NCBI GenBank assembly: GCA_943789365.1
Contig: CALSTV010000001.1
Coordinates: forward strand, 248,001 to 312,000
DNA length: 64,000 bases
Source of the DNA: an uncultured Flavobacteriaceae bacterium
GTDB taxonomy: Bacteria; Bacteroidota; Bacteroidia; Flavobacteriales; Flavobacteriaceae
Direction of reading: 5' to 3'
Part shown: positions 42,069 to 52,099 of the stretch, piece after piece
How the letters are laid out: every line of letters begins with the position of its first letter
Numbering within the stretch: the first letter of the stretch is position 1
Translations under genes and position numbers: made by a program
Notes under the pieces: model-generated
What the model was told of the DNA's origin: nothing
The model's input: the letters and a program-made list of their open reading frames with translations, nothing else
The model's database searches: none

Positions 42069-45000
42069 TTATTGCTTAATAATCTGAAATAACTCTCTAC
42101 CGTATATAGTTTCTAATTGAATAAGATAGATGCCTGAAGGCAATCCTTCCATTTCTATTGAAACCTGTTCTGCATGGAATTGTTCCTCTTTGACCAATCT
42201 CCCAACAGTATCAAACAACTTTATACGTTTGATTATATCCTTGTTGGACACCTGTAAAACAGCTGTCACCGGATTGGGATAAAAACGGCTACTCAATGTA
42301 GTTTCTTCCTCTACAGAAAGTTCAGGGTTGTTTACTTTTACTGACATTTTCACTATCTGAGAACAATACAACTCGCCATTTTTTGATATCAAATTATTAT
42401 TTGGATTGAATCGCAATTCCAATTCGTGTACAGATTCAAAATCATTGCCTGTATATACGAGTTCTACATTGACTCTTCGATTCCAATTCCAACAATCCGC
42501 TGACATTTTATCTATACGACTAATTTCAAAGCCAGTATGACTACCGTTAAACTGAATAAAATCTGAATCTGGCATAGAGGATACATCTGCATCAAAAGGA
42601 CCGGAAGGTTTTCCTGTACTGTCCCAATCTTCTAGGAAAAACAAAGTAAATAACTGACTGTCGGTACCCCCTGATAAATCTATAGCATATGCTTCCGATT
42701 CAATATCTTTTTGAACTACTGTATAATTTTCAATTTTTGTACTCCCATCACAAGCTGCTTCTTCCATATAACTAAACGAAGCTAATTGTATACCATCACA
42801 TACTACAACCGGACACGCATCGAAAACAACAGTATCCAAATCACCACGAGATTGTAAATTCAAACTAATTTCATTTGCTAAATTACCTCCAGAATAGGCT
42901 ATTGAAGGATACAGATTCTGATTGATAGCATCATTAACCACTACATTTGGAAATGTATTTGTTGTTTCACTTATAGTCAATGCCTCGTTGTCTTCTGGAA
43001 CATGCAAAGAAAGATAATCTACTTTATTGCCATTGTCATCCAATTCAAAATAAGGGGAATACTCCCAAAACACCTCACCATCTCCTAAGGTAACACCTCC
43101 CCAAGTACCGGTTCCTCCCGACGGTAATTTACTTGTATCTGTATGCATACTTAGATTGTTCTCGATGTCCGAGCGTTGAAAAATCAATTGAAAATAATTA
43201 CGCCATTGCTGCCATTCTGAAAGCCCTGTCACATCGTTTTCATCCTTCATGGCATCATACCCTTTTCGATCCCACTCGCCTCTCACCAAATTCCACTCCG
43301 CATTACTTGTTATCAAAGGCAATTCAGTTTCAACTACCAGAGGAAGATCACTTAAATAACCAATAAAAGCTGCCAATTCTGAAGCGCTGTATTCTGTAAC
43401 AAATGCATTGTAATGAGCCCCCGTATCAGGATTAAACCCTTGTCCTGTTTGTACCGACTGAAACCAGCCCTTTAGATATTTCCATGTAGCCCCAGTAGAC
43501 GATTTGACAATATGGCTACCCGTCTTTACAAAAACGGCGCAATCAATTGCAATATTATCTGTATAATAATTCTGTCCACCTCCATGATTGTATATTGCCG
43601 CATAATTGGCTCCATCAGCGGAGTTTCCAACATCGTAAAGAACATTTCCTTCCACAAAATTACCTACGGTATAATTATCTAAATAGATACCATTGGTAGG
43701 TACTTTTGACAAGGTATTGTTTTTGACAACATTTTCTCTGTTTTGAAAATTTATTCCCAATCCAAGATAAATCGCCCCACCGTCAAAATGATGGTAATTT
43801 GGTAAATCATGAATATTGTTTCCTTCCACAACACAGCCTCTAGCTTGTCTAAATTTCACAGCAAAATGAGGTGCGTCATAAATTTCATTCTGCAAGGCTT
43901 TGTTGCCACAGCCAGACAAGGTAATCCCAGGTACTTGCGACTTTTGATCCCAAGCAAAATTGTGCATTTTAGAATTTTGTACGGAATTGTTCTCTTTTGT
44001 CAAATGAAAAGTTTTGTTCTCGAGTCCTAATTTGACCCCACCGGCTCCTAAGTTGTACAATTCACAATTGTTCACCAAGTTGTCTGTTCCTTCAACTCGG
44101 ATTCCCCATTGGTTAAAATTACGAATGATGCTATTGTCTATGGTAATATTCTCCGAATTATCTATTACAATACCGTTTTTCAATCCAGCTTCCAAGGTAA
44201 TATTTTCAATACGAATATTCGCTGCGTTGCTAATACTCAACATATTTGCATTCAAAGTTGATAAGGAAAGCTTTTTAGATTCCCAACCTACGGGAGGGTA
44301 AAAATACAACAGCATATTATCGCGGTCAATAAAATATTCTCCTTCAGTATCCAGTTCTTCGGGTATGTTTTCAAAATGAAAATGCGACACTTTTGTAGCA
44401 GGGTCAATCGCTCTTCCATTTTCGGTTGTTATTGAAAAAGATGAATTACTACCATATTGCATTTTTATTTCAGCATTGGCTATCTCTTTTATTTGATTGT
44501 ATTCCCACTCCCAAGAAGAATGTACGACCCCATCCATCCAAATTTTCTCTTCAGAAGTTTTATAGAAATCCCAAGCAGCTATTTTTGCTGACCTTTCGCT
44601 ATTTATGGTGAATTTTATTCCGTCCGTTGCTGAGTCTTTGGTTCCGGTTTCCAAAATATCTTTATACGAAATCGCTCCGGAAACTTCCAATCTTAAATCT
44701 TCCCATTTCGAAGAAATAATCAAATCATTTGCACTTACCACTTCATTTTTATTCGGCCAACGTGCAAGGTCCATTTTACCTTCATCTAACCACAGCATGG
44801 AAGGTGTTTCAAAATCGTCTGAAAAGCCATAGCCGTGATGGTTATGTGTTCCCAAATCTGATTTCGAAATTCCCAGACTCGTCAAATCATAGACTTTTAT
44901 ATTCGAAGCCATTGCTGGATTCACCAGATTAAATCCCGAACTCACTGAAGAATAGTCCTCAAAATTATTGGGGTTTAACACAACTCCTCCGTTTAGATAC

Positions 45001-45242
45001 ACCGCTCCACAACCTGAAATAGTGATACCATTATGAGCGGATGTCAATTCAATTTCTGAATCTATGACGTAGGTGTTTTCTTCTAACACAATTGTAGTTG
45101 TTGTACTGGTACCGGCTGCTATTGCGTCCAACTCATTTACCAACTGCGTCTTATTTGATATGCGTTTTGTCTGACTGTAAAAAACGGTTGTCAATGACAA
45201 AAAGCAATACAATACTAAATAATTCTTAGACATAAGTATCAT
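42069..45242 (-). CDS. T9SS-exported right-handed beta-helix protein with CW.WNRR module
   Basis: 1057 residues. Signal peptide (start at 45242, or at 45233 giving MSKNYLVLYCFLSL). An insert carries MDLARWPNKNE, WMDGVVHSSWEWEY and the strap ELDTEGEYFIDRDNMLLYFYPP. Beta-helix repeats follow (WDQKSQVPGI, PHFAVKFRQARG, HFDGGAIYLG, VPTNGIYLDNY), then a linker region (about 580-800). A beta module (about 815-975) has FEISRIDKMSADCWNWNRR, also found as the stand-alone protein 57865-58656. A T9SS sorting domain ends it (RFYPNPVTA). Last gene of the catabolic operon, and the surface paralogue of 46379-48550. Reaction unknown. Confidence 0.84.
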   Translation of the reverse strand: MILMSKNYLVLYCFLSLTTVFYSQTKRISNKTQLVNELDAIAAGTSTTTTIVLEENTYVIDSEIELTSAHNGITISGCGAVYLNGGVVLNPNNFEDYSSVSSGFNLVNPAMASNIKVYDLTSLGISKSDLGTHNHHGYGFSDDFETPSMLWLDEGKMDLARWPNKNEVVSANDLIISSKWEDLRLEVSGAISYKDILETGTKDSATDGIKFTINSERSAKIAAWDFYKTSEEKIWMDGVVHSSWEWEYNQIKEIANAEIKMQYGSNSSFSITTENGRAIDPATKVSHFHFENIPEELDTEGEYFIDRDNMLLYFYPPVGWESKKLSLSTLNANMLSISNAANIRIENITLEAGLKNGIVIDNSENITIDNSIIRNFNQWGIRVEGTDNLVNNCELYNLGAGGVKLGLENKTFHLTKENNSVQNSKMHNFAWDQKSQVPGITLSGCGNKALQNEIYDAPHFAVKFRQARGCVVEGNNIHDLPNYHHFDGGAIYLGLGINFQNRENVVKNNTLSKVPTNGIYLDNYTVGNFVEGNVLYDVGNSADGANYAAIYNHGGGQNYYTDNIAIDCAVFVKTGSHIVKSSTGATWKYLKGWFQSVQTGQGFNPDTGAHYNAFVTEYSASELAAFIGYLSDLPLVVETELPLITSNAEWNLVRGEWDRKGYDAMKDENDVTGLSEWQQWRNYFQLIFQRSDIENNLSMHTDTSKLPSGGTGTWGGVTLGDGEVFWEYSPYFELDDNGNKVDYLSLHVPEDNEALTISETTNTFPNVVVNDAINQNLYPSIAYSGGNLANEISLNLQSRGDLDTVVFDACPVVVCDGIQLASFSYMEEAACDGSTKIENYTVVQKDIESEAYAIDLSGGTDSQLFTLFFLEDWDSTGKPSGPFDADVSSMPDSDFIQFNGSHTGFEISRIDKMSADCWNWNRRVNVELVYTGNDFESVHELELRFNPNNNLISKNGELYCSQIVKMSVKVNNPELSVEEETTLSSRFYPNPVTAVLQVSNKDIIKRIKLFDTVGRLVKEEQFHAEQVSIEMEGLPSGIYLIQLETIYGRELFQIIKQ

Positions 45243-45306
45243 TGTATTTTAGTTCACAAAACATCTAAGTTTTGTCTAATTCTTTTTCACTTGATTTAAA
45301 TTGCTA

Positions 45307-46323
45307 TTAGCTGATTCCGTTACCTATAGAGATAATTACAATACCTATCACCATACATGCCAATCCTACATACAAGTAGTTTCTAGCTTTTGAAGAGGCA
45401 GCTACCCACTCTTTGGTAACCAATCCGCTAACAATGGCAGTGGCCACACATGAGGTGTTAAAAATTGCATAGCCCACAGTATTGCCAGCTGCACCTAATT
45501 TAGAAGCTGCAAAGGCAAACAAGGCAGAAGCTGCGTAATGAAATATCGCCATTACAGCGATTAAAACTAAATTTTTCCCAAAATGTGGTGTTTTAAAAGT
45601 CCCCCAAGATTTTTTCTTTGAAATTTCATAGGCAAAATATACTGCCATTACAATACCTCCACTCATAAATATTGGAAACATTACGCCAACTGCGGTTACC
45701 CACTCTGGGTTCCCAGCAGCCTGACATGCTTTGTGAATTACAGGTCTTCCTATGGCATTTGCGTAGCTAAAACCTGTAGCTAACAAACCTCCAATTACGG
45801 CAATTAAAATCCCCGTAAGCACAGATCCTTTGTTTTCTCCTTCAGAATCGCCAGCTTGTTTCTGGTCTTGTTCGCGGATTAAACCTGCCTTTCCGTTTGC
45901 AATTACTCCTATTAAAACTACTGCCAGTCCTGTTAAAATCGTTAGAAAAGTATTGGTTGGAGGAATTCCGTCAACGACAAATGGCAATAAAGAACCTATT
46001 AGAATAACAGTTCCAATAAATAAGGAGAATCCCAAAGACAAACCGATATGGTTGATCGCTTTTCCCCACATCATTACACCAATTCCCCATAAAAAAGAGG
46101 CAGCTGCCATTTTATAAATAACATCTACGGGTATGGCGGCTACAACGTCGGAAAATCCGTTTATCAACACCACGGAGGCAACTATAGGCACAGCAAACAT
46201 GGTGAGCATAAAAAAGAGCCCCCAAGTATTTTCAAATTTAAAGTCTTTCGTGAATTTTTCTGGTAAGGCATACAATCCGAGCATCAATCCAGCAAATACG
46301 GCAATAATAATTCCTTCAATCAT
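45307..46323 (-). CDS. RhaT-type sugar:proton symporter (DMT superfamily)
   Basis: 338 residues with about ten membrane spans. The family resemblance to L-rhamnose:proton symporter RhaT is seen in GLMLGLYALPEKFTKDFKFENTWGLFF, WGIGVMMWGKAINHIGLSLG and YVGLACMVIGIVI. It imports a monosaccharide across the inner membrane. Its place between the anhydrogalactose-type catabolic genes and two beta-helix proteins suggests 3,6-anhydrogalactose or another product of this locus rather than rhamnose (inference). The upstream spacer carries TTAGTTGTTAG direct repeats. Confidence 0.82.
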   Translation of the reverse strand: MIEGIIIAVFAGLMLGLYALPEKFTKDFKFENTWGLFFMLTMFAVPIVASVVLINGFSDVVAAIPVDVIYKMAAASFLWGIGVMMWGKAINHIGLSLGFSLFIGTVILIGSLLPFVVDGIPPTNTFLTILTGLAVVLIGVIANGKAGLIREQDQKQAGDSEGENKGSVLTGILIAVIGGLLATGFSYANAIGRPVIHKACQAAGNPEWVTAVGVMFPIFMSGGIVMAVYFAYEISKKKSWGTFKTPHFGKNLVLIAVMAIFHYAASALFAFAASKLGAAGNTVGYAIFNTSCVATAIVSGLVTKEWVAASSKARNYLYVGLACMVIGIVIISIGNGIS

Positions 46324-46378
46324 AATATTAGTTGTTAGTTGTTAGTTTTTCCCCCTTCGCTTGGCTTCGGAGGACATT

Positions 46379-48550
46379 TTAGTGTTTCTCGTTAATTCCA
46401 ATGTTTGAAAAGTCCCCTGGCGAGAAGTTTTCTATTGGTAGTTTATTTTTGTTTTTAGTCGACAATTCTAAAGAGTTCCTTTTAAAACCTGGATCCTCTT
46501 CGGCGTAATAATTGTCTTTAGCTACAATCTTCTTTTTTTTATTGGTAATACCCTTTGGTTTGTTTGCAGACGCTTCAAGCGGCACTATTGGATTGTAAAA
46601 CAAGTTTCTATTGGCATAACTATAAGGATACTTAAAAGCCGCATAGTCGTTTTCTGGAGAGAGCGCAAGAAAATCTTTGAACGTCTCATACTTTGTGTAA
46701 GGTGTGTCTTCAATTTTCCCATTGCCATATTTCTTAACCGCATTGTTCCATGCGTTTTGCACCTTCGGCTTTCCTTTGTATGAGTTGTAATACCCACCAA
46801 CACCATACAGGATTGGAATTCTACAATCTACAAATACATTGTCATTCATATAATTCTGACCTCCTGTATTTAACATAATGGCACCAAACCCCCATTCAGA
46901 ATCTAGATAGGATACGTTTTTAAAATAATTCTTTTCCATGAATACACCCATCGCATAATTATCGCAATAGATACCATTGGTAGGCACATTGTATAGATAA
47001 TTGTTACGCAAAGCATTCCCTCTGTTCGAAGGATTCAACGGACTTGTATATACATACACAGCACCACCATCAAACATATGATAGGTTGGTAAATCGTGAA
47101 TTTTATTATTATCTACCTCACAATCATTATTGTAGTTCATGCGAATGGCAAAATGAGGCATGTCATAAATCTCATTATTACGAGCATGATTTCCAACACC
47201 TTTATCCAAAAAGACACCTGGCATTTGCGATTTTTGATCCCAACCAGAACTGTAAATTTCACAATGATCTACTACATTGTTTCCCGGACGTAATGTTTTC
47301 TTATCTCCTCCTCTTAATGTAACGCCATAAGCCCCTACGTGATGAATTTTTGAATGATGGATACGATTGAAAGAACCACTTAACAACACACCTCCCATCA
47401 CTACATTTCTTATCTCACAATTGGCAATCTCTATATGATGTGATCGTTCTACTATAATCCCATTTTTTCTTCCAGAATCTATCGTAATATTTTCAATTTG
47501 CACAAAGGCTGTATTTGAAATATGAAATACATCGTCTTCTAATGAGGAAACATAAATCGATTTTTTTTCAAAATTCTTCGGCGGCATCATGTACAATATT
47601 CCTGAATCTCTATCCATATAATATTCTCCTGCCGAATCGAGTTCTTCCAAGATGTTTTCAAAGTAAAAGTGACTCAAACGGGGCAATCCTCCACCTAATC
47701 CATTCAACTCTCCGCTTTGTAAAGTGATGGTTTTCTTCTCAATATCCACAGATTTGATATTGGTATAGGTCCACTCCCATGTGGTTCCCAACACACCATC
47801 GATCCATACATTTTGAATATCCTTCCAATGTTTCATTCTATCAAATGCAACTCCAAAAGTTCCTCCATTGTTCATAAAGTTTTTGTCTTTATGCCAATCT
47901 CTAATTCTAGGTTTAGAAGTACCTTTCTCAATTATTTTAGTAAAAGACACCATTCCTTTTAAAACACCACCAATCCTAGCCTTATCTTCCAAATAAGGTG
48001 AGTTTTCGTTTTTGTTTGGCCAACGTGCCAGTTCCATACGCTCACCACCAATACTCAATCCTGTAGGGGCTACTCTCGAGAAATGTTCTAAGTTCCAACC
48101 GTGCTTTGACAACTTTCCATAACTATGTATACCGTGTTTTTTTAAATCCACCATGAGAATCTTCCCTTTGGCTTCTTCAGATAAAACCCTATCCAATACT
48201 TTTGCTTCGGTTACACTTGAAAACCAATTTGCCTGTAAGTATTCACCACCAAAGAAAACCACTTTATGGCCTTTCTTTGCTTTTATTACTAACGGAGATT
48301 CTTTGGTTCCCGAATGTGATTTATTGAGTCTAAATCCTTTTTGAACGGGATACTCTCCTTCTTCAATTAATATAGTTACACCTCCCTTTGGATATTTTTT
48401 TTGACTGTTTAGCTTTTGGACCGCATCAAGCGCTTCTTGCAATGTATACTGTCCTGATGTAGGCGATTCAGTCACTACATAGGTGATTTGTTCCTGCGCA
48501 AACAAATGCAATGAAACGCATATCAATATGAATGTTATTTGCTTTTTCAT
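46379..48550 (-). CDS. periplasmic right-handed beta-helix protein
   Basis: About 723 residues from ATG at 48550 (MKKQITFILICVSLHLFAQ signal peptide). Upstream in-frame starts would overlap galM and hide the signal. It shows MELARWPNKNE, WIDGVLGTTWEWTY, the strap ELDSAGEYYMDRDSGILYMMPP, and helix motifs WDQKSQMPGVF, PHFAIRMNYN, HMFDGGAVYVY and VPTNGIYCDNY. These match the first part of 42069-45242 one for one, but the extra modules and T9SS domain are absent. Probably acts on imported oligosaccharides in the periplasm. It begins 20 bases after galM, so it is in the same operon. Confidence 0.84.
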   Translation of the reverse strand: MKKQITFILICVSLHLFAQEQITYVVTESPTSGQYTLQEALDAVQKLNSQKKYPKGGVTILIEEGEYPVQKGFRLNKSHSGTKESPLVIKAKKGHKVVFFGGEYLQANWFSSVTEAKVLDRVLSEEAKGKILMVDLKKHGIHSYGKLSKHGWNLEHFSRVAPTGLSIGGERMELARWPNKNENSPYLEDKARIGGVLKGMVSFTKIIEKGTSKPRIRDWHKDKNFMNNGGTFGVAFDRMKHWKDIQNVWIDGVLGTTWEWTYTNIKSVDIEKKTITLQSGELNGLGGGLPRLSHFYFENILEELDSAGEYYMDRDSGILYMMPPKNFEKKSIYVSSLEDDVFHISNTAFVQIENITIDSGRKNGIIVERSHHIEIANCEIRNVVMGGVLLSGSFNRIHHSKIHHVGAYGVTLRGGDKKTLRPGNNVVDHCEIYSSGWDQKSQMPGVFLDKGVGNHARNNEIYDMPHFAIRMNYNNDCEVDNNKIHDLPTYHMFDGGAVYVYTSPLNPSNRGNALRNNYLYNVPTNGIYCDNYAMGVFMEKNYFKNVSYLDSEWGFGAIMLNTGGQNYMNDNVFVDCRIPILYGVGGYYNSYKGKPKVQNAWNNAVKKYGNGKIEDTPYTKYETFKDFLALSPENDYAAFKYPYSYANRNLFYNPIVPLEASANKPKGITNKKKKIVAKDNYYAEEDPGFKRNSLELSTKNKNKLPIENFSPGDFSNIGINEKH

Positions 48551-48569
48551 TTTTATAATTCTTTTACGA

Positions 48570-49604
48570 TTACCATGAAAATTTAAAGACTGTGGTGCTA
48601 CGATATTGCTCACCCGCTTTGGTAATCGACTTTGGAGAACTCGCAATATTAGGTCCATTCTGATAACGATGTGTTTCACAACAAAACCCCTTGTATTTCC
48701 CATATTGCTCATCGCTATTTCTTTGTAATTCATTTGAAGTATATTTCCCTGTATACAACAACATACAAGGTTCTGTCGATTGCACAGTCAACTCTCTACC
48801 TGAAACCTCTGAAGTTATTTTTGCTACTTCTTGCAATTTAAAATCAGGATTGTCAAAAACATAGAAATGTTCAAAACCGTCGTTCATTGCCTCATGTACA
48901 GCTCCAATACTTTTTCCTTTTCTTAAATCGTCAATGTTATTCTCTACAGACACAACCTCACCAGTTGCTGCTCCTGAAGCATCCAACACTTGTCTTTTTG
49001 ATGTATGAACACTTGCGATATGATCTTCTACCGTCCCTGCAAAAGCATTTAGGTTGAAATAGGTATGATTCGTCAATGCAAGCGGCGTGTCTTGATCTGG
49101 CAATGCGCTGTATTCAATTTTCAGTTCATTCGTATCTGTCAATTCAAACACTACAGTGATATCGACATTTCCAGGAAACCCTTCTTCTAAGTCTGTACTT
49201 CTCAAAGACATTTTCAGTTTAGCACCGAACAATTCCGCTCTCCAAATTCTTTTGTCAAACCCTTTTACTCCCCCGTGTAAATTGTTATGCCCACAATTTG
49301 CGTTTAAGGAATAATTTCTACCGTTCAATACAAATTGAGCATCTTTTATTTGAGAACAATAACGCCCTACTGTACTTCCAAAATAAGGCGCATTTTCAAT
49401 ATATTCTTTCGAATAATAGCCCTCTAAGGTATCAAAACCACAGGCAATATTTTCAAGTATTCCTTTTGCATTTGGCACCCATAACGAGGTTACTGTTGCG
49501 CCGTAATTAGTAATACTGACTTTTACGCCATTCTGGTTTTCTAAGGTATATAAGTCAATTTCTTGTTGGTCTATGCTTCCAAATATTACTTTGCTTAGTT
49601 TCAT
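48570..49604 (-). CDS. aldose 1-epimerase (galactose mutarotase family)
   Basis: 344 residues, no signal peptide. GalM-family motifs: GAKSLWVP-type opening (GATVTSLWVPN), FGSTVGRYCSQI, NNLHGGVKGFDKRIW (substrate His), ALTNHTYFNL (catalytic His) and a late FCCETHRYQNGPN with the catalytic Glu. It interconverts alpha and beta anomers of a hexose, probably galactose or anhydrogalactose released in this pathway. It lies between the cycloisomerase (26 bases) and a beta-helix gene (20 bases) in the operon. Confidence 0.92.
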   Translation of the reverse strand: MKLSKVIFGSIDQQEIDLYTLENQNGVKVSITNYGATVTSLWVPNAKGILENIACGFDTLEGYYSKEYIENAPYFGSTVGRYCSQIKDAQFVLNGRNYSLNANCGHNNLHGGVKGFDKRIWRAELFGAKLKMSLRSTDLEEGFPGNVDITVVFELTDTNELKIEYSALPDQDTPLALTNHTYFNLNAFAGTVEDHIASVHTSKRQVLDASGAATGEVVSVENNIDDLRKGKSIGAVHEAMNDGFEHFYVFDNPDFKLQEVAKITSEVSGRELTVQSTEPCMLLYTGKYTSNELQRNSDEQYGKYKGFCCETHRYQNGPNIASSPKSITKAGEQYRSTTVFKFSW

Positions 49605-49630
49605 AGGTTTCGTTTGGTTTAAATGCTGAT

Positions 49631-50725
49631 TTATTTTTCTTCAAATGCGGCTAATTTCTCCCAGTCGAAAACAACGCCTGTTCCTGGCTCATCTGAGGCT
49701 ACCGCTCTATAGTTTTCAACAACTAATGGTCTTGTAGTATATTCATCTATTGGAAAGCTATGCACTTCCAGCCAACCTGCATTAGGTTGAGACGACACCA
49801 AGCTCACATGTAGTTCTTGCATTCCATGTGAACAAGCAGGAATACCGTATTTGTCGGCAAGCTTTGCTGCTCGTAACCACCCGGTAACACCTCCACAATT
49901 GGATGCATCTGGTTGTACAAATGACAGTTTAGATTGTTCAAATGCATACTCAAATTCATGAATGGTATGCAAATTCTCCCCCATAGCCAAAGGCATACCA
50001 GTAGCGTCGGAAATTTCACCATATCCTTTGTAATTATCTGGAATGGTGGGTTCTTCAAACCAATGAATGTTATAAGGTTCAAATGCTTTTGCTGCTTCGA
50101 TGGCTTTTGCTACAGACATGGAATAGTTCGCGTCTACCATAAACGTCACATCCGGACCTATCAATTCTCGTACTGCTTTTATCCTAGCAATGTCTTCGTC
50201 CAAATTTTCTCTTCCAATCTTTATCTTCACAGCATTGAAACCATTTGCCAAATACCCTTTGATATTGTTTAGCAGTTTTTCCAATGGAAACATCAAATCG
50301 ATCCCACCGCAATATGCCTTACAGGTATTGTCTGTTCCTCCAGCGGCCTTCCATAAAGGCTGCCCTGCTTTTTTACAGCGAATATCCCAAAGTGCAATAT
50401 CGACTGCCGACATGGCGAATGATGCAATTCCACCTCTACCTACATAATGAATATGCCATTCTAGAAAGTCATAAATACCTTCAATATCTGTCCCATCCTT
50501 TCCAGTTAACACTTCAGAAAAATCGTGTTCTATCATGGCTTTTATTGCATGACCACCTTTTCCTCCTGTATACGTATAGCCGGTTCCTTCGCTACCATCT
50601 TCCAATGTAATGGTCGTGGTTACCAGTTCAAAATGGTAATGATCACCATGTTTTGCATCTGATAATACTTCTGGTAACGGCACTTTAAATAAACGAACGT
50701 CTATTTTATTTATCTGTGTACTCAT
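49631..50725 (-). CDS. 3,6-anhydro-L-galactonate cycloisomerase (enolase superfamily)
   Basis: 364 residues. It opens the anhydro ring of 3,6-anhydrogalactonate to 2-keto-3-deoxygalactonate. Mandelate-racemase-type layout: capping domain ([22 protein letters not shown]), KIK base pair Lys167/Lys169, metal ligands Asp198 (VDANYS), Glu224 (WFEEPT) and Glu250 (MGENLHT), and the His of SHGMQELH (His300). From memory it is very close over its whole length to the characterised enzyme of an agar-degrading Vibrio, including the HGDHxHFEL and FPIDEYT segments. The D-sugar cycloisomerase of carrageenan pathways is similar and cannot be fully excluded. It abuts the ALDH gene (2 bases). Confidence 0.9.
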   Translation of the reverse strand: MSTQINKIDVRLFKVPLPEVLSDAKHGDHYHFELVTTTITLEDGSEGTGYTYTGGKGGHAIKAMIEHDFSEVLTGKDGTDIEGIYDFLEWHIHYVGRGGIASFAMSAVDIALWDIRCKKAGQPLWKAAGGTDNTCKAYCGGIDLMFPLEKLLNNIKGYLANGFNAVKIKIGRENLDEDIARIKAVRELIGPDVTFMVDANYSMSVAKAIEAAKAFEPYNIHWFEEPTIPDNYKGYGEISDATGMPLAMGENLHTIHEFEYAFEQSKLSFVQPDASNCGGVTGWLRAAKLADKYGIPACSHGMQELHVSLVSSQPNAGWLEVHSFPIDEYTTRPLVVENYRAVASDEPGTGVVFDWEKLAAFEEK

Positions 50726-50727
50726 CT

Positions 50728-52086
50728 TTATCCTTTAAATTTTACGTAGAAAGTTTTCTTTTCTAGATATTGCTCAAAACCATATTTACCATATTCTAAC
50801 TCATTGTTACATCTCATAATAGTATTCATGTCATTAGTAAATACCATGGCTGCTAATCCGTATTCACAATCATTTGCAAAGCCAATTACTTCGTCGAAAG
50901 AACTAAATTTTAAGACGGGTAAAATAGGTCCAAATGATTCTTCATGCACAATGGTCATATCTTGTTTTACATCCGTTAGAATGGTAGGCTCAAACCAATT
51001 TCCTTTTTCAAATTCAGCACCTTCTGGTCGCTTTCCTCCAAAAGCCAATGTTGCGCCTTCTTCCAGAGAAACAGCTACAAGATGCTCCATATGTTTTAAT
51101 TCATTGGCATTTACCTTTGGCCCCATGTCAGTTTCTTCCAGCATAGGATTCCCTACTTTTAAAGCAGCAACCTTCGGCATAAAAATCTTCATAAAGTCGT
51201 CATACACATTTTCATGAATGTACATTCTTTCATTACAAGTACATACTTGTCCACAGTTATCGAAACGAGAGTGTAAAGCCGATTCGGCGGCTGCTTCTAA
51301 GTCAGCATCTTCGAATACAATAAATGGCGCTTTTCCTCCTAGTTCTAGTTGTACATGAATTAAATTATCAGCCGCCATTTTAGCAATTTGCTGCCCTACT
51401 GGCGTAGACCCTGTCATAGTTACCATTTTTGTGATTGGGTTTTGAACCAATGCAGACCCCATACTACGTCCAGGCCCTGTGATGATATTGATAACTCCTT
51501 TTGGAATCCCTACTTTCTCTGCCAAATTCCCCAATTCAAGTGTAGCAAGTGGTGTTTCTCCAGTAGGTTTTATTACAATGGTATTTCCTGCTACCAAAGC
51601 CGGCCCCAATTTTCGTCCCGCCAAGGCTAATGGAAAGTTCCAAGCCGTAATTGCTACTACAACCCCTCTTGGTATTTTCTGTATCCAGATTTGCTCATCC
51701 GGATTGTCTGAAGGAATAATGTCTCCTTCTATCCTCCTCGCTCCCTCACAAGCATATTCAATAAAAGAGGCCGTTACAGCTACTTCCATACGCGCTACTT
51801 TTAATAGCTTTCCTTGCTCTTTTACTAATAGTTCAGCTAAAGCCTCACTGTTTTTCTTTATTTCATTCGCCAGTTTGTACAAATATTCTGCGCGTTTGCG
51901 TGCAGGAAGTTTACGCCACTGTTTTTGTCCTTTTTCAGCTGCTTCTAGAGCTTCATTTGCATCTTCAACCGAACCTTTCTGTACGGTTGCTACGACTTCT
52001 CCTGTAGATGGATTGAGTACTTCTGACAGATCTCCTGATGCTGTCTGTTTCCATGTGCCGTCTATAAATAGTTTGTATTCTTTCAT
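50728..52086 (-). CDS. aldehyde dehydrogenase (probable 3,6-anhydrogalactose dehydrogenase), C-terminally shortened
   Basis: 452 residues. An NAD(P)-dependent ALDH with [24 protein letters not shown] (dinucleotide loop), catalytic Glu249 (LELGGKAP) and Cys282 (GQVC). In this pathway it should oxidise 3,6-anhydrogalactose to the galactonate. Relatives of the AldA type are about 480 residues and have, after NNELE(F/Y)G, a stretch of about 28 residues with YINR and a K-S-G-I-G-G motif before KYGFEQYL; here ELEYG joins KYGFEQYL directly. The missing part helps form the oligomer and active-site wall, so activity is doubtful unless the gap is a sequence error. Frame is kept. Confidence 0.85.
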   Translation of the reverse strand: MKEYKLFIDGTWKQTASGDLSEVLNPSTGEVVATVQKGSVEDANEALEAAEKGQKQWRKLPARKRAEYLYKLANEIKKNSEALAELLVKEQGKLLKVARMEVAVTASFIEYACEGARRIEGDIIPSDNPDEQIWIQKIPRGVVVAITAWNFPLALAGRKLGPALVAGNTIVIKPTGETPLATLELGNLAEKVGIPKGVINIITGPGRSMGSALVQNPITKMVTMTGSTPVGQQIAKMAADNLIHVQLELGGKAPFIVFEDADLEAAAESALHSRFDNCGQVCTCNERMYIHENVYDDFMKIFMPKVAALKVGNPMLEETDMGPKVNANELKHMEHLVAVSLEEGATLAFGGKRPEGAEFEKGNWFEPTILTDVKQDMTIVHEESFGPILPVLKFSSFDEVIGFANDCEYGLAAMVFTNDMNTIMRCNNELEYGKYGFEQYLEKKTFYVKFKG

Positions 52087-52099
52087 GAGTTAGTGAGAT

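Noticed and set aside
46331-46375. Hairpin or mobile-element end in the CCCCCTTCGCTTGGCTTCGGAGG stretch upstream of the 46379 gene's stop
   Set aside because: The arms pair poorly and no terminal repeats or transposase are present; it is left as an unexplained spacer.
49631-50725. Fuconate or rhamnonate dehydratase for the enolase-superfamily gene
   Set aside because: The RhaT-type neighbour makes this tempting, but the sequence matches anhydrogalactonate cycloisomerase along its whole length and GH117 genes are present.
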